A stretch of 64,000 bases of DNA from Turbatrix aceti (GCA_963969345.1 OZ017769.1:2609600-2673599), one strand, 5' to 3'. Shown: positions 49,852 through 60,278, numbered from the stretch's first letter. Numbers and translations are program-made. Notes: a model not told the origin generated them from the letters alone.

Positions 49852-51030
49852 TGTGACACCGGTTTAGTGACACTACTCCTATTTTGACAACTCCTATTAT
49901 GACAACTCCTATTTTGACAACTCCTATTTTGACAACTTTTCACAGTCTTTCCTATTTTGTCAACCAATTCCTATTTTAACAACTTTTAAAAAAAAGGGTG
50001 CATTAGGGGTTGTTGCGTGCGCTGAAGACAACTGTGTTGTTGCCTGAGGGCATGGATGACTTTATCACGAGATATTATCATTTTTAGTGATATTTTTTTT
50101 TGTAAAAAAACAGAAAAAAAATATAATGCAGTTTGTGATAACATTCGAAACATTTGGATTTGTTTTTTTTAAATTATAAGACGAATTTTGACCAAAAATC
50201 AAGCAGGGTTCAGAAGAAAAAATCTACAGATTTTTAAGTGCTGTAAAGAAGTAAAAATTTCAGTACTTGTACTAACATCAAATTTCAAATCAAAAAAAAA
50301 AAAATGGGGGCTCTGAAGATCATTTTTGCCGACATTGTCAAAGCATGCGTCTTCCATTTTCGGCAAGCGGTACTACGACGGTGTCAGGCATTAAGGCTTA
50401 CCGAATTTTTGGACGAACCAAAAATTGCAAAGTGGGTGAATCATCTGGAGTTAGCATTCTTTCTTCCCCGAGCACAACGTACACTGGAAACCCATTTTTT
50501 CGTTTTAAATATTTGAACATTTTTCATTGATAATGTAACAGCCCTTAAGCCGTTATTTTGTGTTTATCAGATTGTTAATTTATAATATCGCTGTTGTTTT
50601 TTTGAAAACAATACTGAAAATGGCATAATAAAATCTTTTCAACAATTTCTTTTACTTGCACAGGCAAGACTCTCAAAAGCAGACTAATTAAATAATAATT
50701 GATTCATAACTAAAATCAAATAGTACTAACTGTGTTCAAAAAAATTGTTCCAAAAAATAAAACACAAAATGTTTTTTTACAAAAAAAAATATCACTAAAA
50801 ATGATAATATCTCGTGATAAAGTCATCCATGCCCTCAGGCAACAACACAGTTGTCTTCAGCGCACGCAACAACCCCTAATGCACCCTTTTTTTAAAAAGT
50901 TGTTAAAATAGGAATTGGTTGACAAAATAGGAAAGACTGTGAAAAGTTGTCAAAATAGGAGTTGTCAAAATAGGAGTTGTCATAATAGGAGTTGTCAAAA
51001 TAGGAGTAGTGTCACTAAACCTGTGACACC
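49852..51030. mobile_element. Mutator-like (MULE) element with 240-bp TIRs and 9-bp TSD
   Basis: Element 49861-51021 (1161 bp). Each end begins GGTTTAGTGACACTACTCC and continues for about 240 bp as an inverted repeat that includes tandem ACTCCTATTTTGACA units. The perfect 9-bp direct repeat TGTGACACC flanks it (49852-49860; 51022-51030), the size typical of Mutator transposition. The centre holds a piece of MULE-type transposase. Internally deleted and non-autonomous. Confidence 0.88.
50304..50516 (+). pseudogene. MULE transposase fragment
   Basis: A 70-codon frame contains KACVFHFRQAVLRRCQALRL followed by LELAFFLPRAQ. This resembles the MULE transposase stretch G-C-x-F-H-F-x-Q-x-x-x-R after the catalytic core and the following A-F-L-P segment. 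The upstream catalytic part is absent, so it is a relic. Confidence 0.65.
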
Positions 51031-51110
51031 AAAGACTCATTTAAAACATATCGCGTACCAGAAAGAAAGTTGTGTTTTGTCACATTTTATTTTTTTTAAA
51101 TTATTTAAAA

Positions 51111-52200
51111 ATGATTGAAAGCATTGTTCCCGGAACGTATTTTACACAACCAACACCGAACGAAGTTACTAGAAATACAATAATGGTACTAGCCCCTCTA
51201 GTCTACATTATTCCGACGATTGTTATGCAATGCCTACTCATTTGGATATTTTTACGACCAAAATATTTTTCATATTTTCGACATGGATTTTTTAGACTTG
51301 TATGCGCTGGATTGATCAACGTAAGTTAGCATCATTTATTACGGTAGATTTATATTTATCCAACATGTTTAGGACCTAGTTTATCTAATAGTCGACATGC
51401 TCGGAAATCGACTAGGCATGATGGATGCAGCGACCGGCTATCACGAATTTATTCGCAGTCATGAAACCTTAGCAACAGTTATCCTTTTCCTGACCTACTA
51501 CTCTTTTCTTAATCAGCCCGTTAATGCGTTTCTGATATCGTGCAACCGTCTGTCCGCTATCGTACTTTCTCTACGACACACCGCTTTCTGGAAAAAGTAT
51601 ACAGATACATGCACTATTATTTTCTTTTTGTATCCTCTTATTTTTATTTGGGTACTGCCATATTGCGACTTTTATTACCTTATTTTGCCGTATGGAGGTT
51701 ATCATCTAGTAGGCAAACAATGCACCTTTCTCCCCAAGATGGGACTCCTTACAGTTTACAATCAATTGGGGTTTACACTTATAAATTTTATAATCAACAT
51801 TTGCATCATTGTAAAACTTATTCAGCAGCGCAATGATCACTTTGCCAATGGAGAAAAAGAAAAAAAGCGATCTGCTGAAATAAAGCTTTCAGTTTATACT
51901 GTAATTTTAACCTCGTCGCAGGTTGCATATTCCGTTGTAGTTCTATATATTCATACTCATGCAGCAGATTATTCCAAACTTAATACCGTGATTCTGCTTT
52001 GCATTCCATACATTCTCGATATGACAGCGTTGTGTACAACTTGGTGTCTAGTGGGAATGTCGAGCATTGTTAGAGACAGTATTCTATTCTGGCGCAACAC
52101 ATCATTGATTGCTAGAAACTCAAATATCGGTTCCAAACCTCTAAGCAACGCTGTATCTCCGTCCCGTCGTAAGTCTTCTACCTTACCTCGCATTGCATAG
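51111..52200 (+). CDS. Serpentine chemoreceptor, Srg/Srv-like
   Basis: Exons 51111-51320 (70 aa) and 51373-52200 (275 aa plus stop), phase 0, 345 aa. Donor AAC|GTAAGT, acceptor TGTTTAG. Helices: MVLAPLVYIIPTIVMQCLLI; LINDLVYLIVDML; ATVILFLTYYSFLNQPVNAF with the TM3 end CNRLSAIVLSLRHTAFWKKY; IIFFLYPLIFIWVLPYCDFY; VYNQLGFTLINFIINICIIV; KLSVYTVILTSSQVAYSVVV; NTVILLCIPYILDMTALCTT. The N-R-x(6)-L-R-x(4)-W pattern after TM3 is typical of the Srg superfamily (srg, srv, srx-type) of nematode GPCRs. Acts at the membrane of sensory neurons by analogy. A poly(A) signal AATAAA lies at 52289. It starts 90 bp from the end of the Mutator element, which may have supplied upstream sequence. Confidence 0.82.
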
Positions 52201-52439
52201 TTTTTCTATTCAATGTGTATTTATCGTGCGTCTTCGTAAACGTAATCATCTATATACATATATACGCGCACTTTTGACTTGTTGTTGTAATAAACTTGGA
52301 CGATAAAGCATTGCCATTAAACATTAAAAAACGGGCAAATCTGAAAACTTTATAAAAACAAAACAGCAATTATAAAATTCTCTAGGGAATGTGCACGTTT
52401 GTCATCGTCTGCTTGGCAGTTCGGTTATTTCAACAGTTG

Positions 52440-53997
52440 GTATCTGTAGTAGTTCTCTATGCCACTCGCGATAGATACTTTACTCACAAACAAAGACCTG
52501 TAACCAATACATATAATACAATATACACAGGTCCAATCATTACCTCAACAAGGGTGGAGTTCCGTCGGGTTGAGGTCTTTGGGTTGCTCTGGGCTTGCCT
52601 TCGGCCGGGCGTCGATCACGCAGCCAACGAACACGACCGCTCGCGGCGACAGACAAAACAACAACTGAGACAATAGGAAAGGGAAATACAGGAAACAATT
52701 ATTCTACGCGAGATACGAATGCGCACGCGTTGCACCAACTCGTACTCGCGTAACACTTCCCTCTCTCAACAGAAACGGACAATAAGGGCTGAATCATGGG
52801 ACAGGGGCAAATCTCCTTCCTGAGACGTCGTCGTCGGATTCACCCTGCGACGGGTAGTCGTCGGGACACGTTTCCTTGCAAACACTCTGCGTCTGCGGCT
52901 TCTCGAAATCCGGCGTCGGTTTCGGTTGTCGTCCAAGAGTGCTTCGGCAGGACTGATGTTACCGGAAACCATCTTGCTGGGACTGGTTCGGATGCTGCGC
53001 AGCATCAGGCGGACTGCTTCCTGCAGGTCCACCACGTCGGCGTTCATCTTCAGTCCATCCGTGAGCATGTGCCCGTATCGCTCGGCTGGATACGGCAGGG
53101 ACGGACAATGCTGGATGCTTTGAACATCTTCAATCGTAGGCAATAGTGCTGGGTGCGCTGCCTTCGCACGTGGCACGCACTTGCCTTCGGTGATAACACG
53201 AACACTCGCTATCACCACTTTCCCCTCCTTTTTGACATTGCACTGGCTTGCAATCGTCTGGGGTACCGCTTCTGCTCGTCCTTCAAACTTGACTTTCGAG
53301 AGCTGGTCATCGTTGGCTGCTTCTGCGATCCGCACGGCAAGGGTCCGACCGGCCTGGTCACCCTTCCGTTCATGAATGGTCGCTGCACCGATGTGATCCT
53401 GGGATCCTGCGAAGTCGTCGAATTGATGGCACGTGCACTCCTTGACATATAGACACGACCATCGGGTTTTCTGCTGAGTGACCCTGGCCTCCTGGATCGA
53501 TGATCGCTTTGAGACTGCAACCGCTCCGATTGCTGGCCCTGCAGCTTTCGCGGCAAGCGGTTTGCTCTTCTTCGCATCCTTCTCGGGCTCGGTCGTGAGA
53601 TCTGTCTTGTTCGGAGTAGCGGGCATGGCTTGGATCGGCTTCTCGTCACCTCTGTAGGTCGCCGAATCCTCTCGTCACCAATGTAGTAGTTCTCTATGCC
53701 ACTCGCGATAGATACTTTACTCACAAACAAAGACCTGTAACCAATACATATAATACAATATACACAGGTCCAATCATTACCTCAACAAGGGTGGAGTTCC
53801 GTCGGGTTGAGGTCTTTGGGTTGCTCTGGGCTTGCCTTCGGCCGGGCGTCGATCACGCAGCCAACGAACACGACCGCTCGCGGCGACAGACAAAACAACA
53901 ACTGAGACAATAGGAAAGGGAAATACAGGAAACAATTATTCTACGCGAGATACGAATGCGCACGCGTTGCACCAACTCGTACTCGCGTAACAGTATC
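52440..53997 (-). mobile_element. LTR retrotransposon, deletion derivative, with 5-bp TSD
   Basis: Direct repeats 52445-52755 and 53682-53992, each 311 bp and almost identical, with TG...CA ends. Target duplication GTATC (52440-52444; 53993-53997). Orientation is minus: behind the right LTR is a TGGTGACGAGAGGATTCG primer-site candidate (53680-53663), and before the left LTR is a purine tract GAGAGAGGGAAG. The internal part is only 926 bp, with one 286-aa frame. Length-matched LTRs suggest recent insertion. Family (Ty3/gypsy-like) is an inference from the size and tract layout. Confidence 0.88.
52766..53626 (-). CDS. Chimeric ORF of the short LTR element
   Basis: 286 aa from the ATG at 53626. 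The N-terminus is Lys/Ala-rich (MPATPNKTDLTTEPEKDAKK) as in gag starts. The middle (KECTCHQFDDF) is unassigned. The C-terminal third (VVDLQEAVRLMLRSIRTSPS with NISPAEALL) resembles the region after the integrase core, where retroelements have Y-R-x-T-P-x(5)-G-x-S-P-A-E-L-L-F. The tail is Arg-rich. It looks like a gag-pol fusion left by an internal deletion. No protease, RT or RNase H remains, so it must depend on a partner. Confidence 0.5.
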   Translation of the reverse strand: MPATPNKTDLTTEPEKDAKKSKPLAAKAAGPAIGAVAVSKRSSIQEARVTQQKTRWSCLYVKECTCHQFDDFAGSQDHIGAATIHERKGDQAGRTLAVRIAEAANDDQLSKVKFEGRAEAVPQTIASQCNVKKEGKVVIASVRVITEGKCVPRAKAAHPALLPTIEDVQSIQHCPSLPYPAERYGHMLTDGLKMNADVVDLQEAVRLMLRSIRTSPSKMVSGNISPAEALLDDNRNRRRISRSRRRRVFARKRVPTTTRRRVNPTTTSQEGDLPLSHDSALIVRFC

Positions 53998-54229
53998 AAT
54001 AGAATTGTCTGGTTAATTAAACCAATTTGTAAATATAATAGTAATCTTTATTTCCACAAAAAAAAGTTTTTGAAACCAAGAAACAAATGTTCTCATGTTA
54101 GCTTCAGACCGTGAATTCTCATACAATGATAAATATTTACTATCGAAGAAGCATTACAATAAAAATCATACATACAAAACTTTTTTACACGAAATTGCCA
54201 CCGCAAAAAAACGGCTTTTATGCAACGTG

Positions 54230-54345
54230 CACGCCATAGTTACAGTATACGCTAGAATCGCTAGTCCAAAAGGAACGCACGAAATGCAGGTGCAGTGCAT
54301 GCAGTTTTTAGAATATGACGTTTTTTTCACTGAAAAGTTGCATAA
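54230..54345 (-). pseudogene. 7TM-family exon relic
   Basis: Minus-strand reading MHCTCISCVPFGLAIL behind a TTTTCAG|TG(A)AAA stretch matches the last-exon start of the 7TM paralogues (MFCTCITYIPCSLAILW). Frame broken. Confidence 0.6.
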
Positions 54346-54424
54346 TTTTGAATTTTAAACCTGTAAAAAATACCCTTGTCTTTACACTGTGCAAATTTGA
54401 ATAAACAATGCTATTAAAAATAAA

Positions 54425-55398
54425 CTAAACAAGTTCAATGTTATTTGGATCAGAATCCGACACAACGCCATTCGCAATGTTTAAAGATGGAGCGTTAACG
54501 GCTGCAGGTATAGTCGGATTAAAGAATTCCATAACAAGTGTGTAGGTGTAGTGACGAACTTCTTTATCCACCCATAATACTGTAGCAATGTGGATGAGTG
54601 CAGTAACATGGGTAGTAAACAAAAACACATATTTCAATATCAAAATATACATCCAGCAATTGAGAAGACAAGTGCCTAAAAACTGCCTGCAATATCTGTC
54701 GGCATGGCCGGTTACAAGCCACTTCCAAAGAATTGCAAGACTACAAGGAATGTACGTAATGCAAGTGCAGAACATCGGGTAAGATATGACGTATTCCTTC
54801 CACTAAAAAAACATGTATGTACCTAGATTGAAAACCTGAACGATTCTTACTCACATTCTTTAAAAAGTCTTGGCCGCTTGGACAAATATATTGAAACCAC
54901 AAATTATCAATATCTATGCGAAGATGGCATTGCGAAAGAAAACACATGAATACAAAGTGCGCTGGTAAAATCAACAATGCCGGAGGAAGGTTGCTGCTGT
55001 GGGGCGGTTTGAAGAGGCGGAGCCAAACTGAATTGCAGAAAACGTAGAATGTCCAATTAATGCTCAAGATGAAAGGAACGCACGAGGGAAAGAATGCCAA
55101 TCCGAATTCCCAGAGTTTTTGCGATCCCACTGGATAATCGACAATGTTTTTCTAAAGTTGTAATTGCTATAATAAAAATAAGAACAAAAACACTAACCCC
55201 TGTAGCGAGCCCTGTTAAGACAGCATCTTCGTGAGCTACCATTGATCCAATGTAGAAAAACATGGCAAGGTATGAAATGTAGATGAACGGATCAGAACGA
55301 ACATCGCGATAGACATACGCCTTCCGGATTCCGAGCAAAACAAAGGTGCAAAGAACGATGATAAAGAGCTGGAAGAAGCTAACAACGAAAAACCACAT
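54425..55398 (-). CDS. 7TM family member, copy C
   Basis: Exons 55398-55198 (67 aa), 55151-54855 (99 aa) and 54802-54425 (125 aa plus stop), all phase 0, 291 aa. Donors GTTAGT and GTGAGT, acceptors AACTTTAG and TTTTTTTAG. The start MWFFVVSFFQLFII lies about 10 nt behind an ATTTCAG site suited to leader trans-splicing. It carries the family landmarks LLGIRKAYVYRDVRSDPFIY, GSQKLWEFGLAFF, RLFKPPHSSNLPPALLILPA, MFCTCITYIPCSLAILWKW and VLWVDKEVRHYTYTLVMEFF with NPTIP. Seven hydrophobic segments. Function unknown; see copy B. Confidence 0.82.
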
Positions 55399-55477
55399 TT
55401 TTTTGTGCTGAAATGCCACAGTCCAAGACAAAGCGTCAATGCTGACAATGAAGGTGCGTCGTTTTCGAGTCTTTTAA

Positions 55478-55535
55478 GGGGGCAAAATGGGCGAAAGCCA
55501 ACACCCCGTGATATTCGCTGGCATGTGTTGCATGA
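55478..55535 (-). promoter_or_regulatory. Upstream block shared by 7TM copies B and C
   Basis: AAGCCAACACCCCGTGATAT continuing TCGCTGG and GTGTTGCATGA, homologous to 44357-44405 upstream of copy B. Same orientation and similar distance from the start codon. Confidence 0.45.
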
Positions 55536-55612
55536 ACCCAAAAAGAACGCACGAGATGCAGGTGCAGTGCATGAAGTATCTAAAATATGACATATTTTTT
55601 CACTGAAAAGTT
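55536..55612 (-). pseudogene. 7TM-family exon relic upstream of copy C
   Basis: Minus-strand TTTTCAG followed by TGAAAAAATATGTCATAT and then FMHCTCISC. It matches the acceptor and the first codons of the family's last exon, with TGG changed to TGA. Confidence 0.6.
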
Positions 55613-57000
55613 GTACACAATACAGCAATAAGCTTGTTGTGAATTACACGCTGAGTGTCGGTGTAACAGCATAGAAGCATTGACTTACACTTTTTGCTTA
55701 ACTCTTACGCGGGCACACTTTAAACTTTATCAAGTTCGTAAGTTTTGCCAAAACTGAATTTATGCAATCGATTACACACATTTTTAGCTGCACAATCATA
55801 TTTTTCTTTTTGTTTTTTGTGCTATATGAGCTGAGCTACGAGTATCCCAAAAATTGACTGAAATTATACTCCAGGGTTTACACGGCGCCGATCAAAAGCT
55901 ATCAACACGAAAATTAAGCATGGAAACCTGAATTGTATCCGTAAGCAAAATATCTTTAGCTTTAAATAGCTTTATTTTCAAAAAATTTGTGCCTTTCTTC
56001 ATCTTCATTGAACGCACTCATAATGAATTGTGCAAGTCCCTCTAAAAAAAATTCATGTATGTTGAGAAGAAGTACAAAAATGTTGGAAGCAATCGCGATT
56101 GTATGCAATCGGAATTTCAAAGCAGCATTCGTGCTGTGCCGTGGTCGGTAAGAGGAAGAAGGACAACGGAACGCGAACCGGCAACGATAAACGCGCCTAT
56201 AGATTCACACTATTCGTTTGTCGAATTTGCTCGCACTATCGCCAATACAATCCTGAGGGATGTGGCTGGGAAAATGAAAGCGACGCACATCAAATAATAA
56301 ATGTCGCGCATTGCGCTTCTTCAAGTGAACCTGCCAATCATGGCATTCCGTCCGTCCCTCTTACTGGCCAGAGCACGGCATTGAATGTTGCTTTGAAGTT
56401 ACGATTGCTTCCAAATCAAGGTTTGCATTTTGTTTCTTTGGCACAGACGGTGAGAGCGATCGCAGCACAATAAGACGTGCGTCTCCATTAAGCTTGCGCA
56501 AGAACAGACGCGCCTGTATCCTACGCAAATCGTTTTTGCTACAGGGACACAATTTTGTGCCACAAACCACCGTTGTTTGTACAAAAACCTGCGCACACAA
56601 CAGTGCGATTTTTTTTGGAGAAACTTGCACAAATTATTATTTACGGGGTCGCGCTTTCCACTTTGTTCCCAAATCGGCTCGCAGTGTCTTAAAATATGAC
56701 GTATTTTTTTCAATCTCAGTTTAACATTAAAACGAAATTTGAAACATTAGAACTTTGACACAAAAAAAGAGAAACTTGTATTTTATTTTAATTTTTTTCC
56801 AGTAATTACGATACATTAGCATTAGTGCGGATGCCTTTTTCACTTTTTTGATAAGTGCCTTTGCGTGCGCGCATTTGTATTGATCAATGCACAACACGTA
56901 AAAAATTTAAAAAAATTGGCTATTAAAAAATTTTTTTGTTTCTGTCTTTGAGACAAACTCTCAAGAAAACAATACAGAAAATCCTGTTTCAATATTTTTC
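55613..57000. other. Spacer with unassigned frames and a small inverted repeat
   Basis: TTGGAAGCAATCG(C/T) at about 56083 and its inverted match CGATTGCTTCCAAATCAAGG at about 56402 form an imperfect inverted repeat with arms of about 60 bp. A 124-codon plus-strand frame between them (starting at TTG, 56099-56473) contains CRICSHYRQYNPEGCGWENE but has no recognised domain. Another short echo of the 7TM last-exon start is near 56690-56710. I cannot support a gene here. Confidence 0.4.
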
Positions 57001-57004
57001 CTGG

Positions 57005-57602
57005 TGTCGCGTCACGCGAAGTATTCGAACTTCCCGCGTTCTGGTCTCGAGGCGAAATGGAGGAGCGCGTGCGCATCGAGCTCAACCTCGGCCCGATACT
57101 CTGGAAACTTCGCGACTAATCAACGAAGGCGAACGTTCCCACAGATCTCCTCTTGTATCTTCGAGAATATTCTGCCCCGACTCGTATATAAGGCTCTCTT
57201 TCTGCCCCTGATTGTCTTTGGTTATTGTATTGTGGATATTGTTGTTGTTGGTTATTGTCTGTGTTATTCTGTGTTGGGTGTTCCAATAAACCTCTGTGCT
57301 TTACTCCTGTGTGCCCCACGTAGAGCGACACTAGCGACCAGCTAACCTCATCGCCTGGTCCTAACGCTCGCTCTACCCTTCTTGGACCAGCTAACCTTAT
57401 CGCCTGGTCCCACTCGTTTCCTCCGACCGGCAACTCGGTGCCCGGTCATCTCACTCATCACCTACACCCACGGGCGCGTGTAGGAACCTCCTGGGTGAGT
57501 TCCTCTTTCTCTTTGGTTCTCGGTCGCTTGCCGCCTCGTTACAGGCAACGCGACACCCGCGCCACAACCCCAACCCAACCGGGAGCCTGGTGTGCTCCCA
57601 CA
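57005..57602 (+). repeat. Left LTR of the BEL/Pao element
   Basis: It contains a TATATAAG box at about 57184 and a poly(A) signal AATAAA at about 57286, so R starts near 57210. It carries an intron-like segment at 57495-57544 (GTGAGT...TTACAG) and ends CTCCCACA. Confidence 0.9.
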
Positions 57603-57605
57603 TTG

Positions 57606-57618
57606 TGGTGCATCGGCC
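57606..57618 (+). other. Primer-binding site, tRNA-Gly type
   Basis: TGGTGCATCGGCC, 3 nt after the LTR end, is complementary to the last 13 nt of a tRNA-Gly (…GGCCGATGCACCA). Confidence 0.7.
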
Positions 57619-57650
57619 TCGATCGACCCTGAAAGACCCGCGTGGCAACA

Positions 57651-59402
57651 ATGAGCAACGATCCGTACTTCCCCAAGCGGCATCAACTCAAGTGCATTGC
57701 GACCGATCCCTCATCCGCGGCAGACTCGCAGCAGCAGACCGCCTACAACATCGCGATCCAGCCCAAGATGTCCGGTCAACAGATGAAGATCGACCTCAGC
57801 ACTCTGCCTGTTGGTACCGGCCGCCTGAACCTTGTGATCAACTACCCGAACCAGAGCCTTCGACCATCGACCGACGCCATCCCGGTCTTCGATGGTTACG
57901 CGGCGGACTTCGGCATGTTCTGGAACCTCTTCGAATCTATCCACCTCGATCAATCGATCCCTGTCCAGACGAAACTCAACGTGCTCTTCAGTAAGTTAGG
58001 TCCGAACGTCAGGAAGAACTTCCGAGCATATGGTTCGACAACCGCCAACTACCACCTCATCGTCAACGAGCTCCGCGCTACCTACGGCAACCCTACGGCG
58101 GCAATCGAGGAACTCAGCGAACGGCTGTACGAGCTGCCCATCCACGACAACAAGCGCACGGATGACCTGCAGACGTTCCGGACGATCCAGAGCATCGTCA
58201 ACCAACTCGAATACCTGGGAGCTGACATCGACAACTTCATGGTTTTCAAGGCTGTTAGTCAACGCATCCCGTCCCGCATCTTCGACGAGATCATCAAGCG
58301 GCGGACGCCCAGGACAACGAAGGAGTACATGGCGGCGGCCACCGAGATTTTCCACTCCCTCGACGAACTCGAAAGGGCGTATTCCCGTTTGACAGCGCCT
58401 CGTCAACGCCACGAGTCTCTTCGTCCTCGCTTCCCGAACCGTCGGTCGACCACGCAGCGCTGCATCTTCTGTGGTAAGCACGCTGGCAACCAGGACTGCC
58501 GCTCAGTGCCTGCGATGGACGAACGACGACGCATCCTGCAGACTCAACGACGTTGTTTCCGGTGCCTGTCCACCGATCATCTCTCTTGCGAGTGCCAGGC
58601 AGTGTGCTCCAAGTGCCAAGGTCACCACCATGCGTACATCTGCTCTCCAGTGCCAGATCAACAACTCCAGCAGCATTGGCCTCCTGTCATCCCTGAGCAG
58701 CAAGCTCACTTGGTTTCGACCGTCATCACGACGCCACAGCATCGTGTACGCTGTGCGACGCCTGACAACCACCACGAAGAAATCATCCCGGCTAAGGCAG
58801 CTACAATGGTTCAAAACCCCGCAACTCAGCTGACAAACTCGGTCATTGTCGGCACTGTGGTGATGGCAGAAGAAGACAAGACCTGCCACAACTCCGATTC
58901 TCTCAAGACCCTCAACGCTCCGGAAGTCTCCGAAGACACCACAGTCAAGGTCGACGACAACGTCGCAATCGACAACGAAGACGCTGTTGCTCTCCCTGAC
59001 GCAACTATCGACGAGACGATCAATCTTCCAGCCCGGCTTCCAACGACAGTCGGCAACGACAAAGAACTCAATTGCTCGCAACCGTCAACCGTCGACGAGG
59101 ATCGTCTACCGCATCCCGACAAACAACGGCTTATCGCTTCCATGGGCCGTTCTGTCGCGCGTTCTCAACGTTTCTTTGACAGCTTGCCTTCCGAACACCG
59201 GTCAAGGATCATGACTGGTCGCAAACCTCACATCGACCTCCCCATCGTTCGGGCGAACGACAACATCCCGCACGTCCTTTCCGGCGGGAACTGGAAGGAA
59301 GCGCCGCCTCCCGACATCCGCTGGCCTCCCGAATTCGACAGGACCGGCCCCGACAAGGCTACGACGACATCAGCATCGGGCTTACATCGTCGTAGAAGAT
59401 AA
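57651..59402 (+). CDS. BEL/Pao gag-like protein with DUF1759-type region and zinc knuckles
   Basis: 583 aa from the ATG at 57651 (the frame is open slightly upstream at a GTG). Residues about 75-245 match the DUF1759 capsid-like region of Pao elements (IPVFDGYAADFGMFWNLFES; KLNVLFSKLGPNVRKNF; LRATYGNPTAAIEELSERLY). Residues about 270-332 hold three Cys/His clusters: CIFCGKHAGNQDC, CFRCLSTDHLSCEC and CSKCQGHHHAYIC, the usual Pao zinc-knuckle set that binds element RNA. The last 240 residues are acidic then basic and unassigned, ending RRRR. No protease, RT or integrase follows, so the element needs proteins from a complete relative. Confidence 0.88.
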   Translation: MSNDPYFPKRHQLKCIATDPSSAADSQQQTAYNIAIQPKMSGQQMKIDLSTLPVGTGRLNLVINYPNQSLRPSTDAIPVFDGYAADFGMFWNLFESIHLDQSIPVQTKLNVLFSKLGPNVRKNFRAYGSTTANYHLIVNELRATYGNPTAAIEELSERLYELPIHDNKRTDDLQTFRTIQSIVNQLEYLGADIDNFMVFKAVSQRIPSRIFDEIIKRRTPRTTKEYMAAATEIFHSLDELERAYSRLTAPRQRHESLRPRFPNRRSTTQRCIFCGKHAGNQDCRSVPAMDERRRILQTQRRCFRCLSTDHLSCECQAVCSKCQGHHHAYICSPVPDQQLQQHWPPVIPEQQAHLVSTVITTPQHRVRCATPDNHHEEIIPAKAATMVQNPATQLTNSVIVGTVVMAEEDKTCHNSDSLKTLNAPEVSEDTTVKVDDNVAIDNEDAVALPDATIDETINLPARLPTTVGNDKELNCSQPSTVDEDRLPHPDKQRLIASMGRSVARSQRFFDSLPSEHRSRIMTGRKPHIDLPIVRANDNIPHVLSGGNWKEAPPPDIRWPPEFDRTGPDKATTTSASGLHRRRR

Positions 59403-59676
59403 CCGCTCCGCTCCACGGGCCCCCCGGAGGGTTCCTTCCTTTCGGAAGGAAAAATCTTCCAACTGGAGCTCACTTCCTTGGTGAGTTCCTTTCATTTGGT
59501 TTCTCGGTCGCTTGCCGCTCTGTTCCAGGCAATACGACCCCCTGACATCGCCTATCTGCACGCTCGGAACTCAGACACGTCGACCTCGAGCTCCCCCGAC
59601 ACTGATCGCCAGAACCGCGCCTACCACCGACATCGTAGCCACTTCGTCTCCGCCTCCGGCTCCCCCCCCCCGGGAG
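59403..59676 (+). other. 3' internal region of the BEL/Pao element with an LTR-like intron copy
   Basis: 59470-59545 resembles the U5 segment at 57485-57560, including GTGAGTTCC...GTTCCAG (59481-59528, 48 bp). The stretch before the right LTR is a C-tract (CCCCCCCCCC) ending GGGAG, not a typical purine tract. Confidence 0.6.
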
Positions 59677-60274
59677 TGTCGCGTCACGCGAAGTATTCGA
59701 ACTTCCCGCGTTCTGGTCTCGAGGCGAAATGGAGGAGCGCGTGCGCATCGAGCTCAACCTCGGCCCGATACTCTGGAAACTTCGCGACTAATCAACGAAG
59801 GCGAACGTTCCCACAGATCTCCTCTTGTATCTTCGAGAATATTCTGCCCCGACTCGTATATAAGGCTCTCTTTCTGCCCCTGATTGTCTTTGGTTATTGT
59901 ATTGTGGATATTGTTGTTGTTGGTTATTGTCTGTGTTATTCTGTGTTGGGTGTTCCAATAAACCTCTGTGCTTTACTCCTGTGTGCCCCACGTAGAGCGA
60001 CACTAGCGACCAGCTAACCTCATCGCCTGGTCCTAACGCTCGCTCTACCCTTCTTGGACCAGCTAACCTTATCGCCTGGTCCCACTCGTTTCCTCCGACC
60101 GGCAACTCGGTGCCCGGTCATCTCACTCATCACCTACACCCACGGGCGCGTGTAGGAACCTCCTGGGTGAGTTCCTCTTTCTCTTTGGTTCTCGGTCGCT
60201 TGCCGCCTCGTTACAGGCAACGCGACACCCGCGCCACAACCGAAATCCAGCCGGGAGCCTGGTGTGCTCCCACA
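59677..60274 (+). repeat. Right LTR of the BEL/Pao element
   Basis: Matches 57005-57602 throughout except for a small cluster of changes near the end (CCAACCCAACC against GAAATCCAGCC). Confidence 0.9.
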
Positions 60275-60278
60275 CTGG

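Larger units (their letters stand above)
57001..60278 (+). mobile_element. BEL/Pao LTR retroelement, gag-only
   Basis: LTRs 57005-57602 and 59677-60274 (598 bp each, nearly identical, TG...CA ends) with a 4-bp target duplication CTGG (57001-57004; 60275-60278). A tRNA-Gly-type primer site follows the left LTR. The internal 2.07 kb encodes one gag-like protein and no pol. High LTR identity implies a young insertion. The GC content and codon use (C-ending, Asp GAC, Arg CGN) differ strongly from neighbouring genes. Confidence 0.92.

Noticed and set aside
49861..50100. CRISPR-like array from the ACTCCTATTTTGACA repeats
   Set aside because: Eukaryotic setting, no distinct spacers, and the repeats are part of a Mutator-type terminal inverted repeat.
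56099..56473. 124-codon Cys-containing frame as a zinc-finger gene
   Set aside because: It starts at TTG, its ends lie in an inverted repeat, and the Cys/His spacing fits no finger I know.
57590..59143. Other-frame ORFs of 120-192 codons over the gag gene
   Set aside because: Shadows caused by the high GC content of the BEL/Pao gag; none has domain features.
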